Positions 17,084 through 26,259 of a DNA stretch of 39,643 nucleotides are shown here, piece after piece. Within the stretch, counting starts at the first letter, position 1; each line of letters starts with the position of its first letter. This stretch comes from a bacterium UBP8_UBA6595 (GTDB lineage Bacteria > Margulisbacteria > Marinamargulisbacteria > UBA6595). The stretch spans positions 1 to 39,643 of the forward strand of contig DJIL01000001.1 in the NCBI GenBank assembly GCA_002433595.1, in the 5' to 3' direction. The translations under genes were made by a program, and so were the position numbers. The notes under the pieces are model-generated. The model was not told the DNA's origin. It saw only the letters and a list, made by a program, of their open reading frames with translations, and ran no database searches.

Positions 17084-17746
17084 TTAATTTAAAGAAAAAT
17101 CACGCAGTACACAACGCCATGTTTGTGTTAAGCAATCGTGAATACGGTTACTGGGTAAGCCACAATTAATAATAAAGCTGGAATGGGGGCGATTGTTTCG
17201 ATACGCTGGCTGTTTGGGGGGTTGCTTAAGATAATAAGTGATTTTAGTTAAATCAAAATTATACAAAATAGTTCCATGAAACAATAAAGCATACCTAAGC
17301 CGTCGTTGGGCATTTCCAGAGAATTTATGCATACCGAGCGTTAAATCAGTATGACCCCGTACCGATACACTTGGTAAATCATGACGCAAACTATCGGCCA
17401 TAGTTTGCATAACAAACGCATTGGTACTGCCAATGGTTTTAAATTGATCATGGGCTAGAATAGGCATAATTAACGAATAGCTCAAGCACCCAGGACCTTG
17501 TAACACAGTGCCCCCGCCGCTGCTACGGCGCAAAACGGGCACTGAATCAGCCTGACAGCGTGATGCATACACATCATCTTCAATAGAGCCAGAACGACCC
17601 AGCACAACCCCATAGGTGGAGGACGACCAAAACCGGAGGATACCCGCTTGATTTGGGTCTTTATCCAGTGCAACTAAGTAAGCATTATCTTGGTCTAAAT
17701 GAGCTTGAATGCAGTCCGCCCCATCCGCCATAATACGAATTGGCAT
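17084..17746 (-). CDS. lplA: Lipoate-protein ligase A family protein
   Basis: 220 residues from the ATG at 17746, which overlaps the purF stop by one base (TAATG); the longer frame begins with an in-frame TTG. A biotin/lipoate ligase fold with VLRRSSGGGTVLQGPGCLSY, the lysine motif KFSGNAQRR followed by LLFHGTIL, and YRNNRPHSSFI near the end. The family attaches lipoate or octanoate to E2 and GcvH domains. It lacks a long C-terminal accessory domain, so it could be LplA, LipM or LipL type. It is the last gene of the mdh-sdh-pyrG-purF unit. Confidence 0.85.
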   Translation of the reverse strand: MPIRIMADGADCIQAHLDQDNAYLVALDKDPNQAGILRFWSSSTYGVVLGRSGSIEDDVYASRCQADSVPVLRRSSGGGTVLQGPGCLSYSLIMPILAHDQFKTIGSTNAFVMQTMADSLRHDLPSVSVRGHTDLTLGMHKFSGNAQRRLRYALLFHGTILYNFDLTKITYYLKQPPKQPAYRNNRPHSSFIINCGLPSNRIHDCLTQTWRCVLRDFSLN

Positions 17747-19143
17747 TAGCAAAAATGAATGGGATCCGATTCTAGACTATACTTGCCTTTATCTTTAATT
17801 TCAATGGGGTAATTGGAATCAAAACAGGCGGTACAAAATGAACGGCTATCCAGACCATCAATGGCTGATAACATACCCGATTTAGACAAAAACCCTAGAC
17901 TGTCAGCACCAATGTATTCACAAATCTCATCCACTGTTTTATGGTTCGCAATAAGCTGGGAGTCTTCGGGCGTATCAATACCAAAATGACACGGTGCAAT
18001 TACGGGTGGTGATGATATTAATACGTGAATTTTTTTAACTCCCGCACGCCGCAAGGCAACAATTCGCCGTTTGGCGGTTGTTCCACGAACCAGTGAATCA
18101 TCCACAACTATAATTGATTTTCCTTTAAGAATAGCCGAAATTGGATTAAGCTTAATTCGAACCGAAAAGTTTCGTACACTTTGAGTCGGCTGAATAAATG
18201 TTCGCCCAATGTAATGATTTCGGGTTATTCCAAATTCAAACGGAATACCGGATGCTTCCGAATACCCCAAGGCAGCGCTGTTTCCGGAGTCCGGAATGGC
18301 AATAACTAAATCAGCTTTTCGAGGAAATTCTTTGGCTAAAGCACGACCAAATGCTTTACGCACTTTATGTACACTTTGGTCATACACAATACTATCGGGG
18401 CGTGCAAAATAAACATGCTCAAATACACACTGTTTGGGCATGCTAATCGTACTGTATTGAATGGATTGGATACCAGACTCTGTAATTAAAACGCATTCAC
18501 CCGGGCGAATCTCTCGTTCATAGCTAGCACCAATTAGGTCTAGGGCACAGGTTTCAGAGGCCAATACCCAAGCATCATCTTTTTTACCCAATACCAAGGG
18601 CCGAAACCCATGCGGGTCTCGAACACCAAACAAACAGGTCTCGTTCATGCCGACTAATGAAAAGGCCCCTTCAATTTTGCTGAGCGCTTGAATTAATCGC
18701 TCCGATAGTTCCATATCTTTAAGCTTGGCCATAATGTGCAATAAAACCTCAGTATCTACCGTTGATTGAAAGAGAGCCCCTTCTTTTTTTAATAGTGTAT
18801 GCAAATGCCCCGCATTGGTTAAATTTCCATTATGGGCAATGGCCAGTTTTCCTTGACCGGTTTTGGCATACAAGGGCTGAATGTTATGGGCATGCGATGA
18901 ACCCGTTGTTGAATACCGTACATGACCAATAGCCGCTGAACCTTTTAGTGATTCTAATCGATTAGAATCAAATACTTCGCCCACTAAACCCATGTCTTTA
19001 ACGACGTAAAACTCTCCGTTGTCGGATGAAATAATTCCAGCACTTTCTTGACCCCGATGTTGTAAGGCATACAACCCCAGATAACATAATTCAGAAGCTT
19101 CTAGATGACCAAAAACACCAAAAACACCGCATTCATCTTTCAT
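17746..19143 (-). CDS. purF: Amidophosphoribosyltransferase
   Basis: 465 residues. First committed step of purine synthesis (PRPP + Gln to phosphoribosylamine). The class II glutaminase nucleophile is Cys5 in MKDECGVFGVFG, so only a four-residue propeptide has to be removed. HNGNLTNAG and IGHVRYSTTG are glutaminase loops. The PRPP site is SIIVVDDSLVRGTTAKR. The C-terminal CTACF motif and the dispersed Cys residues suggest the Bacillus-type Fe-S enzyme. It overlaps pyrG by 11 nt upstream and lplA by 1 nt downstream. Confidence 0.96.
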   Translation of the reverse strand: MKDECGVFGVFGHLEASELCYLGLYALQHRGQESAGIISSDNGEFYVVKDMGLVGEVFDSNRLESLKGSAAIGHVRYSTTGSSHAHNIQPLYAKTGQGKLAIAHNGNLTNAGHLHTLLKKEGALFQSTVDTEVLLHIMAKLKDMELSERLIQALSKIEGAFSLVGMNETCLFGVRDPHGFRPLVLGKKDDAWVLASETCALDLIGASYEREIRPGECVLITESGIQSIQYSTISMPKQCVFEHVYFARPDSIVYDQSVHKVRKAFGRALAKEFPRKADLVIAIPDSGNSAALGYSEASGIPFEFGITRNHYIGRTFIQPTQSVRNFSVRIKLNPISAILKGKSIIVVDDSLVRGTTAKRRIVALRRAGVKKIHVLISSPPVIAPCHFGIDTPEDSQLIANHKTVDEICEYIGADSLGFLSKSGMLSAIDGLDSRSFCTACFDSNYPIEIKDKGKYSLESDPIHFC

Positions 19144-20743
19144 TTTTACTTAAAACCCCTTGAATAAATGATGAGAATAATGGATGTGGCCGATTGGGTC
19201 TTGATTTAAACTCCGGATGAAACTGACACGCTAAGTACCAAGGATGATCGGGTATTTCAATAATCTCTACTAAATCGCGCGCTTTATTTTCACCAACAAT
19301 ACGCAGCCCCGCAGATTCAAACACATCTCGGTACACGTTATTAAATTCATAGCGGTGCCGATGCCGCTCAGATACGATCGGCTGCTGATAGGCTTGGTGC
19401 GCGAGGCTGTTTGTGACTAAGTGGCAGTCATAGGCGCCCAAACGCATGCTACCGCCTTTATCAACTTGATTTTCTTGATCTTCCATAAGGTCAATGACTA
19501 ATTTGTCGTCACCACTAAATTCACGGCTATTGGCATTGGGCCATTTTAGCACATGCTGAGCAAATTCAATAACAGCAACATGCATGCCTAGACATAAGCC
19601 AAAATAAGGGATTTTTTTCTCACGCGCGTAACGCGCAGCTCGAATTTTACCCGCCAACCCACGGTCGCCAAATCCACCTGGAACCAAGATCCCATCAATG
19701 GCATTGAAATGTGCGTCTAAATCATTTGTTTTTTCTAATTCATCCGCATGAATCCATTTGATTTTGACGGTACAATTATGCGCCATAGTTGCATGCTTTA
19801 GGGCTTCAACTACACTAATATAAGCGTCACTCAGTGCCGTGTATTTACCCACTAGAGCAATAGTTAGTGTTTGATTGGGGACGGATTTTGAGAGTTTAAC
19901 AAATTTAGCCCAATCACTAAGATCGACAGCAACTGGCTCCCAGCCAAACTTCTTGGCGACGACCCCGTCTAAATTTTCTTTAGCTAATACAAAGGGAACT
20001 TCATATAAACTAGGTACATCATGAGCCGATATAACCGCATTTTCATCAACATCACAAAACAAAGCAATTTTCTTTTTGACGCTGGCATCTAAAGGAAGTT
20101 CAGCTCGGCAGACAATAGCATCCGGATAAATACCAATTTCACGCAATTCTTTAACACTATGTTGTGTAGGCTTTGTTTTCAACTCACCAGCCGCTTGTAT
20201 ATGTGGAACGAGTGTCATATGAATATGAAAACAATTGGACCGATTATTATATTGAAACTGGCGAATGGCTTCTAAAAAAGCCATGCTTTCCATGTCGCCA
20301 ATGGTTCCCCCTATTTCGGTTAATACAACATCATAGTGTGTGCCATCTAGTACATTGAGCAACCGCCGTTGAATTTCATTGGTAACGTGCGGAATAATTT
20401 GAACAGTATTGCCTAAAAAATCTCCCCGACGTTCTTTTGATAATACATCCCAATACACCATACCCGATGTTACAGAGCTCAGACGCGACACATTTTGATC
20501 CATGAATCGTTCGTAATGACCTAAATCAAGGTCTGTCTCTCCCCCATCTTCGGTTACAAACACTTCCCCATGTTGATAGGGGCTCATGGTTCCTGGATCC
20601 ACATTGAGGTAAGGATCAAACTTTTGAATAGCAACGGAGAGTCCCCGTCGCTTTAACAAAAGACCAAGTGATGCAATTGTAATCCCTTTTCCAATGGAGG
20701 ATACGACGCCTCCCGTGATAAAAATAAATACAGTATTACTCAC
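19133..20743 (-). CDS. pyrG: CTP synthase
   Basis: 536 residues from a GTG start (no better ATG exists). It makes CTP from UTP, ATP and Gln. N-terminal synthase: FIFITGGVVSSIGKGITIAS, KFDPYLNVDPGTMSPYQHGE, TEDGGETDLDLGHYERF. C-terminal class I glutaminase: GILVPGGFGDRG, the nucleophile in PYFGLCLGMHVAVIEF, and the His/Glu pair in CQFHPEFKSRP. The start overlaps the sdhB end by 8 nt and the end overlaps purF, so it belongs to the mdh-to-lplA unit. Confidence 0.97.
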   Translation of the reverse strand: MSNTVFIFITGGVVSSIGKGITIASLGLLLKRRGLSVAIQKFDPYLNVDPGTMSPYQHGEVFVTEDGGETDLDLGHYERFMDQNVSRLSSVTSGMVYWDVLSKERRGDFLGNTVQIIPHVTNEIQRRLLNVLDGTHYDVVLTEIGGTIGDMESMAFLEAIRQFQYNNRSNCFHIHMTLVPHIQAAGELKTKPTQHSVKELREIGIYPDAIVCRAELPLDASVKKKIALFCDVDENAVISAHDVPSLYEVPFVLAKENLDGVVAKKFGWEPVAVDLSDWAKFVKLSKSVPNQTLTIALVGKYTALSDAYISVVEALKHATMAHNCTVKIKWIHADELEKTNDLDAHFNAIDGILVPGGFGDRGLAGKIRAARYAREKKIPYFGLCLGMHVAVIEFAQHVLKWPNANSREFSGDDKLVIDLMEDQENQVDKGGSMRLGAYDCHLVTNSLAHQAYQQPIVSERHRHRYEFNNVYRDVFESAGLRIVGENKARDLVEIIEIPDHPWYLACQFHPEFKSRPNRPHPLFSSFIQGVLSKNER

Positions 20744-21503
20744 TCAGACGTTGGTTGGTCATGGCTTGTTTGTACCATTTATTCATTTTAGCAATAGTGG
20801 ACACTTTGATGTCTTTGGGACAAGCAGCTTCGCATAAATATTCATTGGAACAGTTACCAAATCCATTAGTTTTCATTTGATCCACCATGTCTACAACACG
20901 TGCGGCAGCTTCAGTACTACCTTGGGGCAGGCTACCTAAATGAACAACTTTAGCACTGGTGAACAACATCGCTGATGCATTGGGGCAGGCGGCTACACAA
21001 GCACTACAACCAATGCAAGACGCGGCGTCCATGGCTTGGTCGGCTAAATCTTTTTTGACTAAAATTTGATTGGCTTCAGGCGCACTACCTGTTTTTACAG
21101 ATATATAGCCACCGGATTCAATAATTCGATCCAATGCCGAGCGATTAACTACCAGATCTTTAACAACCGGAAGTGCTTTAGCTCGAAATGGTTCAATAAC
21201 AATGACATCCCCGGATTTAAAATGACGCATGTGCAATTGACACAAGGTTGTCTTTTTTTCACCCCCATGGGCCTTTCCATTAACCATGGCACCACAACTA
21301 CCACAAATCCCTTCGCGACAATCGTGCTCAAATGCAACCGGATCATCACCCGATAGCGTAAGCTTTTCGTTTAACACATCAAGCATTTCAAGAAACGATG
21401 CATTAATATCGATGTGTTCTAAATCATAAGTTACAAACGCACCAGCGGTAGCGACATTTTTTTGTCGCCATATTCGTAATGTTAAATCCAATGTTTTACC
21501 CAT
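20736..21503 (-). CDS. sdhB: Succinate dehydrogenase/fumarate reductase iron-sulfur subunit
   Basis: 255 residues. Cluster ligands are visible in order: 2Fe-2S CREGICGSCGAMVNG plus the downstream Cys in TTLCQLH, 4Fe-4S CIGCSACVAACPN, and the 3Fe-4S/4Fe-4S C-terminal set with YLCEAACPKDI. It passes electrons between the flavoprotein and the cytochrome b subunit at the inner face of the membrane. The sequence style is that of the Bacteroidetes/epsilonproteobacterial complex. It begins 2 nt after sdhA ends and overlaps pyrG. Confidence 0.96.
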   Translation of the reverse strand: MGKTLDLTLRIWRQKNVATAGAFVTYDLEHIDINASFLEMLDVLNEKLTLSGDDPVAFEHDCREGICGSCGAMVNGKAHGGEKKTTLCQLHMRHFKSGDVIVIEPFRAKALPVVKDLVVNRSALDRIIESGGYISVKTGSAPEANQILVKKDLADQAMDAASCIGCSACVAACPNASAMLFTSAKVVHLGSLPQGSTEAAARVVDMVDQMKTNGFGNCSNEYLCEAACPKDIKVSTIAKMNKWYKQAMTNQRLSE

Positions 21504-21505
21504 GA

Positions 21506-23425
21506 CTATTTATAACTCCTTGTTGACAATGGCGCATTTGGAAACTCAAGGTCTTCTTTATGCAATACTTCTTCACCTGTTTTTGTATCCAATTCCCATG
21601 CGGCAACGTATTTGAAATTACTATCATCTCGAACGGCCTCGCCCTCTTCGCTTTGGTATTCTTCACGGAAGTGCCCCCCGCAGGACTCATTTCGGTGCAA
21701 TGCGTCCTTAATTTTTAATTTTGAAAACTCAAAGAAATCAGCTACGCGACCGGCTTTTTCAAGACTTTGATTTAATGTATCTGCGGAACCCGGTACATTA
21801 ACGCGTGACCAGAACTCTTTTTCTAAGTGCGTCACAGCAGACAATGCTTCTTCTAATCCAGGTTTAGTCCGCGACATTCCACATTTATCCCACATAATTA
21901 GACCCAGCTCTCGATGGAAATAATCAACGGTTTTATCTCCTTTAATGGATAAAAGCGTTTCAATTCGAGACTTACAGGCTTGAATCGCAGTTGAGAACTC
22001 AGGGTTATCCGTAGTAATGGGCACTAAATCTGTGCGCGCTAGATAATCCGGCACGGTATATGGCGCAACAAAATACCCATCGGATAAACCTTGCATTAAT
22101 GCACTGGCTCCCAAGCGATTAGCCCCGTGGTCGGAGAAGTTTGCTTCACCCAACACATGCAACCCGGGGATTGTAGTCATTAAATTATAATCAACCCAAA
22201 GGCCGCCCATTGTATAATGCACGGCCGGGTAAATCATCATGGGTTGCGTATACGGATCTTCACCAGTAATACGCTCATAGATTTCAAATAAGTTGCCATA
22301 GCGTTGTTCAATCGCTAAACGACCATCGCGTTTAATGGCATCTGCAAAGTCTAAATATACCGCCAATCCGGTTGCCCCTACGCCTAATCCTTCATCACAA
22401 ACATATTTTGCATTTCGAGAGGCCAGGTCTCTCGGTACTAAGTTACCAAAACTGGGGTATCGTTCCTCTAAATAGTAGGAGCGTTCAGATTCCGCAATAT
22501 CATTGGGATGGCGCTTATCATTTTTATCTTTGGGAACCCAAACACGCCCATCGTTTCGCAAACTTTCACTCATTAATGTTAATTTAGATTGATAGTCTCC
22601 TTTAACAGGAATACAGGTTGGGTGAATCTGTGTAAAACAGGGGTTTGCGAAAAAAGCCCCTTTTTTATGCGCGCGCCACGTTGCTGTTACATTGCAGCCC
22701 TTGGCATTTGTTGATAGAAAGAAAACATTACTGTAACCGCCGGTGGCTAAAATTACAGTTTCAGCTGAGTGAGCCTCGATCTCTCCTGTTTCTAAGTGCC
22801 GCGTGATGATGCCACGGGCTTTTCCATCAACTAATACAAGATCCAGCAGTTCTGTTTTAGTGTGCAGTCGAATACGCTTGCGATGCACCTCTTTCATCAT
22901 GGCTGAATAAGCTCCCAACAACAACTGCTGGCCGGTTTGACCTTTGGCATAAAATGTTCGAGACACTTGCGCGCCACCAAAAGAACGATTGGCTAAATGC
23001 CCCCCGTATTCTCGAGCAAAGGGTACCCCTTGGGCCACACATTGATCAATAATATTAACGCTGTTTTGGGCCAATCGATACACATTGGATTCTCGTGATC
23101 TAAAGTCACCGCCTTTAATTGTATCGTGAAATAATCGGTAAACGCTGTCGCCATCATTGCAGTAATTTTTCGCAGCGTTAATTCCACCTTGGGCAGCAAT
23201 ACTGTGCGCACGACGGGGACTATCTTGAAAACAAAAAACATCAACGGAGTAGCCCATTTCTGCAAATGATGCGGCTGCGGATGCGCCTGCAAGCCCAGTC
23301 CCAACAATAATAACTCGGTACTTTCGGCGATTGCTAGGGTTAATAAGTTTTAGATTAAACCGATGCTCGTCCCATTGTTTTTCAATATCACCAGACGGTA
23401 CTTTAGAATTTAATTTATGAGACAT
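21506..23425 (-). CDS. sdhA: Succinate dehydrogenase/fumarate reductase flavoprotein subunit
   Basis: 639 residues. FAD-binding GTGLAGASAAASFAEMGY, the covalent-FAD histidine in RRAHSIAAQGGINAA, the substrate-site motif TQIHPT, the active-site region HYTMGGLWVDYN, and GEANFSDHGANRLGASALMQG. It interconverts succinate and fumarate. Length and motifs match the b558-type enzyme with a single membrane subunit. The direction cannot be decided from sequence; the neighbours mdh and pckA allow either a TCA cycle or a reductive fumarate branch. It overlaps sdhC by 11 nt. Confidence 0.97.
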   Translation of the reverse strand: MSHKLNSKVPSGDIEKQWDEHRFNLKLINPSNRRKYRVIIVGTGLAGASAAASFAEMGYSVDVFCFQDSPRRAHSIAAQGGINAAKNYCNDGDSVYRLFHDTIKGGDFRSRESNVYRLAQNSVNIIDQCVAQGVPFAREYGGHLANRSFGGAQVSRTFYAKGQTGQQLLLGAYSAMMKEVHRKRIRLHTKTELLDLVLVDGKARGIITRHLETGEIEAHSAETVILATGGYSNVFFLSTNAKGCNVTATWRAHKKGAFFANPCFTQIHPTCIPVKGDYQSKLTLMSESLRNDGRVWVPKDKNDKRHPNDIAESERSYYLEERYPSFGNLVPRDLASRNAKYVCDEGLGVGATGLAVYLDFADAIKRDGRLAIEQRYGNLFEIYERITGEDPYTQPMMIYPAVHYTMGGLWVDYNLMTTIPGLHVLGEANFSDHGANRLGASALMQGLSDGYFVAPYTVPDYLARTDLVPITTDNPEFSTAIQACKSRIETLLSIKGDKTVDYFHRELGLIMWDKCGMSRTKPGLEEALSAVTHLEKEFWSRVNVPGSADTLNQSLEKAGRVADFFEFSKLKIKDALHRNESCGGHFREEYQSEEGEAVRDDSNFKYVAAWELDTKTGEEVLHKEDLEFPNAPLSTRSYK

Positions 23426-24098
23426 AACAACATCCTATTGCATTAATATATGAAAAATAAAACGGAATACTCGCGAAAAGCACAGCCACTAAAACACCTA
23501 AGCCACGGCTTAAGTGTTTAATGATTGGTGTATATTGAGGGTGATGGTATCCCAACGTTTGAACCACACTTTGAATGCCATGGGACAAATGAAACCCCAG
23601 TGAGAAGACACCGAGAACATACAACCCTACTCGAAATGGATTTGCAAATGCATTGTAGACCAGCCCATATAAACCCAAGGATTCTCCCGCGACCATACTC
23701 TTAGACCCAAAGTGATCTTGCAATACAAAATCATTAATATGAAAGGCTAAAAACAACAGCAATAAGGTGCCTGTGTACGGCATCAATCGTGTGGCGATAC
23801 TGCGATTTGAAGTATCAACGGTTTGATACTGATGATCACGCGCTTTTCGGTTTTGGCGGACAAGCGCTACTGTAAGACCAATATGTGCAAAGAAAACAGA
23901 GGCTAGCCCTGCCTCAATAAATCGCAAACCAATGCCGGTTGAATGCATCAATTCAGGGAAGAAATTGAAGTAATCGGGGCCCAAAAATAGTAAAAGATTG
24001 GCCGATAAATGAAACATGACAAATAAAACTAAGGCAAGACCACTGATCGCAACCAGCTGTTTTTTGCCAATTTGAGATTGTATATAGCGTTTGATCAT
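23415..24098 (-). CDS. sdhC: Succinate dehydrogenase cytochrome b558-type membrane subunit
   Basis: 227 residues from the ATG at 24098, which forms an ATGA overlap with the mdh stop and begins with MIKRYIQSQIGKKQLVAISG. About five membrane helices, with histidines in MFHLSANLL, FFAHIGLTVAL, LAFHINDFVL and GFHLSHGIQS, are suited to bind two haems b. This single large subunit replaces the SdhC/SdhD pair and transfers electrons to or from quinone. Gene order sdhC-sdhA-sdhB is standard for this type. Confidence 0.93.
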   Translation of the reverse strand: MIKRYIQSQIGKKQLVAISGLALVLFVMFHLSANLLLFLGPDYFNFFPELMHSTGIGLRFIEAGLASVFFAHIGLTVALVRQNRKARDHQYQTVDTSNRSIATRLMPYTGTLLLLFLAFHINDFVLQDHFGSKSMVAGESLGLYGLVYNAFANPFRVGLYVLGVFSLGFHLSHGIQSVVQTLGYHHPQYTPIIKHLSRGLGVLVAVLFASIPFYFSYINAIGCCYVS

Positions 24099-25036
24099 TT
24101 GACTTGAACGAGCTCCTGACATTTTAAATACGTTTCTTTAACCAACTGAGCCGACTGATTTAACGCTTCTTGTTGCTCCTTTGTTAAAGAAATTGTGACA
24201 ATATCAACTAAACCTGCGGCACCAAGCCGAACAGGCACACCACAATAAATATCGCGAATACCGTATTCCCCATTCAATTTAACGCAGGCTGGTAATAACC
24301 GGTTGGTATCCAATGCTATAGCCTCAACCATCGCAACTGCAGATGCAGAAGGCGCGTAGTAAGCACTGCCTGTTTTTAAAAGCTGTACAATTTCGGCCCC
24401 ACCGGTTTGAGTTCGTTTATTAATGGCTTCAATTGTATCAATTGGCAGTAGCTCCGTAATGGGCACCCCGTTTACAGTTGAATATTGGGGGACAGGAACC
24501 ATAGAGTCGCCATGCCCGCCCAAAACCATAGCCCGTACATCTTGAACGGAACATTCTAGGGCTTCAGCAATAAAACACGCATAGCGCGAGGAGTCTAAAA
24601 CACCGGCCATTCCAATAACTCGATTGGTATCCCCGACGCGATCCGCGGCTAACTGAGTCATAACATCCAATGGATTGGTAACCATAACAATAATAGCGCT
24701 TGGAGAATGCGCAATAATTTGATCCACAATACTTAATACAATTTTTGCATTAGTAGCCAGTAAGTCATCGCGAGACATTCCCGGCTTTCTGGCAATACCG
24801 GCAGTGATTAAAACAATATCTGAATTGGCTGTGTGGGCATAATCAGTTGTACCTACAATGTGAGTACCAAACCCTTCAGTTGCACCCGACTGCATCATAT
24901 CGAGTGCTTTACCCGCCGCTAAGCCTTCAACAACATCAATTAAACAAATGGATCCCAATTGCTTTTCCAATAACCGCTGTGCTGCTGTGGCCCCTACATG
25001 CCCGGCCCCCACGACTGTTATTTTCTTTTGATTCAT
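24095..25036 (-). CDS. mdh: Malate dehydrogenase (LDH-like type)
   Basis: 313 residues. NAD-binding GAGHVG (10-15), substrate arginines R83 and R89 in ARKPGMSRDDLL, which is the malate-selective form, R151 in LDSSRY, and the catalytic H175 in LGGHGDSMVP. It interconverts malate and oxaloacetate and links pckA with the Sdh complex. It is the first gene of a compact minus-strand unit, mdh-sdhCAB-pyrG-purF-lplA, with a strong AAGGAG at 25043-25048 and an extended -10 further upstream. Confidence 0.96.
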   Translation of the reverse strand: MNQKKITVVGAGHVGATAAQRLLEKQLGSICLIDVVEGLAAGKALDMMQSGATEGFGTHIVGTTDYAHTANSDIVLITAGIARKPGMSRDDLLATNAKIVLSIVDQIIAHSPSAIIVMVTNPLDVMTQLAADRVGDTNRVIGMAGVLDSSRYACFIAEALECSVQDVRAMVLGGHGDSMVPVPQYSTVNGVPITELLPIDTIEAINKRTQTGGAEIVQLLKTGSAYYAPSASAVAMVEAIALDTNRLLPACVKLNGEYGIRDIYCGVPVRLGAAGLVDIVTISLTKEQQEALNQSAQLVKETYLKCQELVQVK

Positions 25037-25092
25037 TGCATTCTCCTTCTACATGATTAAATAAATAAGTTTAAAATTTTTACTATTTTAAA

Positions 25093-25101
25093 ATTGTAGC
25101 A
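25093..25101 (-). promoter_or_regulatory. Extended -10 promoter of the mdh-sdh unit
   Basis: The minus strand reads TGcTACAAT. Transcription would start near 25086, giving a leader of about 50 nt that includes the mdh Shine-Dalgarno. An AT-rich inverted repeat (TTTAAAAT ... ATTTTAAA, about 25070-25092) overlaps the predicted start. The -35 is weak. Confidence 0.45.
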
Positions 25102-25197
25102 CAATGAGAGACTCAAATAAAATGAATTTAATTGAGCGCATTGTGTGGCAATGGCAGAAGCGAATGAATAACTATGAATAATAACGGTGCCTAGGGG

Positions 25198-25362
25198 CTA
25201 GTATGTATCCTCAGCGGCATCATCAAGCATGGCGGTGGAATCAAGTTTGCCTAACTCTAAATCCATAGCGGTATTCAAAGAATCTAGCATGAGTTCAAAT
25301 TCATCGTGATCAAACAATGAATCATAATCATGGTGCTCGTTAAAAAAATCGTGTATAGGCAT
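25198..25362 (-). CDS. Small, highly acidic protein of 54 residues, function unknown
   Basis: An open frame from ATG 25362 to TAG 25198 encodes 54 residues beginning MPIHDFFNEHHDYDSLF. It has 11 Asp and 5 Glu but only one Lys and no Arg, for a net charge near -15. The middle (FELMLDSLNTAMDLELGKL) could form an amphipathic helix. A perfect AAGGAGG (25374-25368) lies 5 nt before the ATG, far better than most starts here, so translation is likely. It lies between the phosphatase gene (93 nt upstream, same strand) and the mdh promoter. I do not recognise it; DNA-mimic, adaptor or ion-buffering roles are only possibilities. Confidence 0.6.
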   Translation of the reverse strand: MPIHDFFNEHHDYDSLFDHDEFELMLDSLNTAMDLELGKLDSTAMLDDAAEDTY

Positions 25363-25454
25363 AGTCCCCTCCTTCACATAATTTCAATACTAAATAAACG
25401 GATTATTACTACATATAAGTTATCGTTTAATTAAAAAATAAATGTGCATGGGTA

Positions 25455-26072
25455 CTAAAATCCAGCATTAATTACGTGACCGCTCGGCAACTCAATAGCG
25501 CTTAAGTCGCCACCGTAGACAGCGCCGGTATCTATATTGATTTTATCGGGCTGAATATGCACATGAGCCACGCGTGAATGACCATGGACAATAATCTTAT
25601 CTAAACCGGTGGGTTGATTTAAAAATTCATCGCGGATCCATAATAAGTCACTGGCGTGTTGGCGGTGCATCGGAATAGAGGGTTTAATGCCAGCATGAAC
25701 AAATATATACGCTTCGGTTTCATAATAAAGCTGTAAATCATTAAAGAAATGAGTATGCTGAGACCAGAGAGCCTCCATTGATCCGTAGCTAAGCAATGTT
25801 GCGTCACCGCCATTTTTTAACCAAACCTGCAGGCGTTTGGTGCTTGTAGCGGCTTGCTCAAGTAGCGCTTCATGATTTCCTTTTAAAAATATACAGTGCG
25901 TGCGTGTTGATAAATCACATAAAAACGAAACAACCAACTGACTGTGGGGGCCTCGATCAATATAATCCCCTAAAAAGATTAAGGTGTCGCATGATTTTGG
26001 TTGTAATTTATGTATTAAACTACGAAGTTTATTGATTTCACCATGAATGTCACCGATCGCAAATGTTCGCAT
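25455..26072 (-). CDS. PPP-family metallophosphatase (serine/threonine phosphatase or ApaH/PrpE-like)
   Basis: 205 residues. The metal-binding motifs are in order: AIGDIHGE (GDIHG, 7-11), FLGDYIDRGP (35-42), LKGNHEALL (GNHE, 65-68), then FVHAGIKP and VHGHSRV. These give the dinuclear centre of the PPP superfamily. Small bacterial members remove phosphate from proteins or cleave Ap4A; the sequence does not decide between these. It is cytosolic, with no signal or membrane segment. The start ATG has no Shine-Dalgarno. Confidence 0.88.
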   Translation of the reverse strand: MRTFAIGDIHGEINKLRSLIHKLQPKSCDTLIFLGDYIDRGPHSQLVVSFLCDLSTRTHCIFLKGNHEALLEQAATSTKRLQVWLKNGGDATLLSYGSMEALWSQHTHFFNDLQLYYETEAYIFVHAGIKPSIPMHRQHASDLLWIRDEFLNQPTGLDKIIVHGHSRVAHVHIQPDKINIDTGAVYGGDLSAIELPSGHVINAGF

Positions 26073-26134
26073 AGATTAAATGTAAATGTCTATAATGTAA
26101 TTCAAATTATATAGTTGATATTCGTATCTAAGTC

Positions 26135-26164
26135 GTTAGTAGGAATATAGTTAGTAGGAATATA
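26135..26164. repeat. Two perfect 15-bp tandem copies
   Basis: GTTAGTAGGAATATA occurs twice head to tail in the divergent intergenic region between the phosphatase gene and the CPBP-like gene. It may be a replication-slippage duplication; a regulator site is possible but unsupported. Confidence 0.8.
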
Positions 26165-26230
26165 GTGAAATATTTGAGTGTTTTATTTCAGTATTTATTC
26201 TAGCATATTTAAATCATGCGATATAAATCA

Positions 26231-26239
26231 TGCTATACT
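26231..26239 (+). promoter_or_regulatory. Extended -10 box of the CPBP-like gene
   Basis: TGcTATACT ends 20 nt before the ATG at 26260. It overlaps an alternative in-frame ATG at 26230, which argues for the later start. No Shine-Dalgarno is present; the stretch before the ATG is A-rich. Confidence 0.5.
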
Positions 26240-26259
26240 ATTGTTTTTGGAATAAAAAA

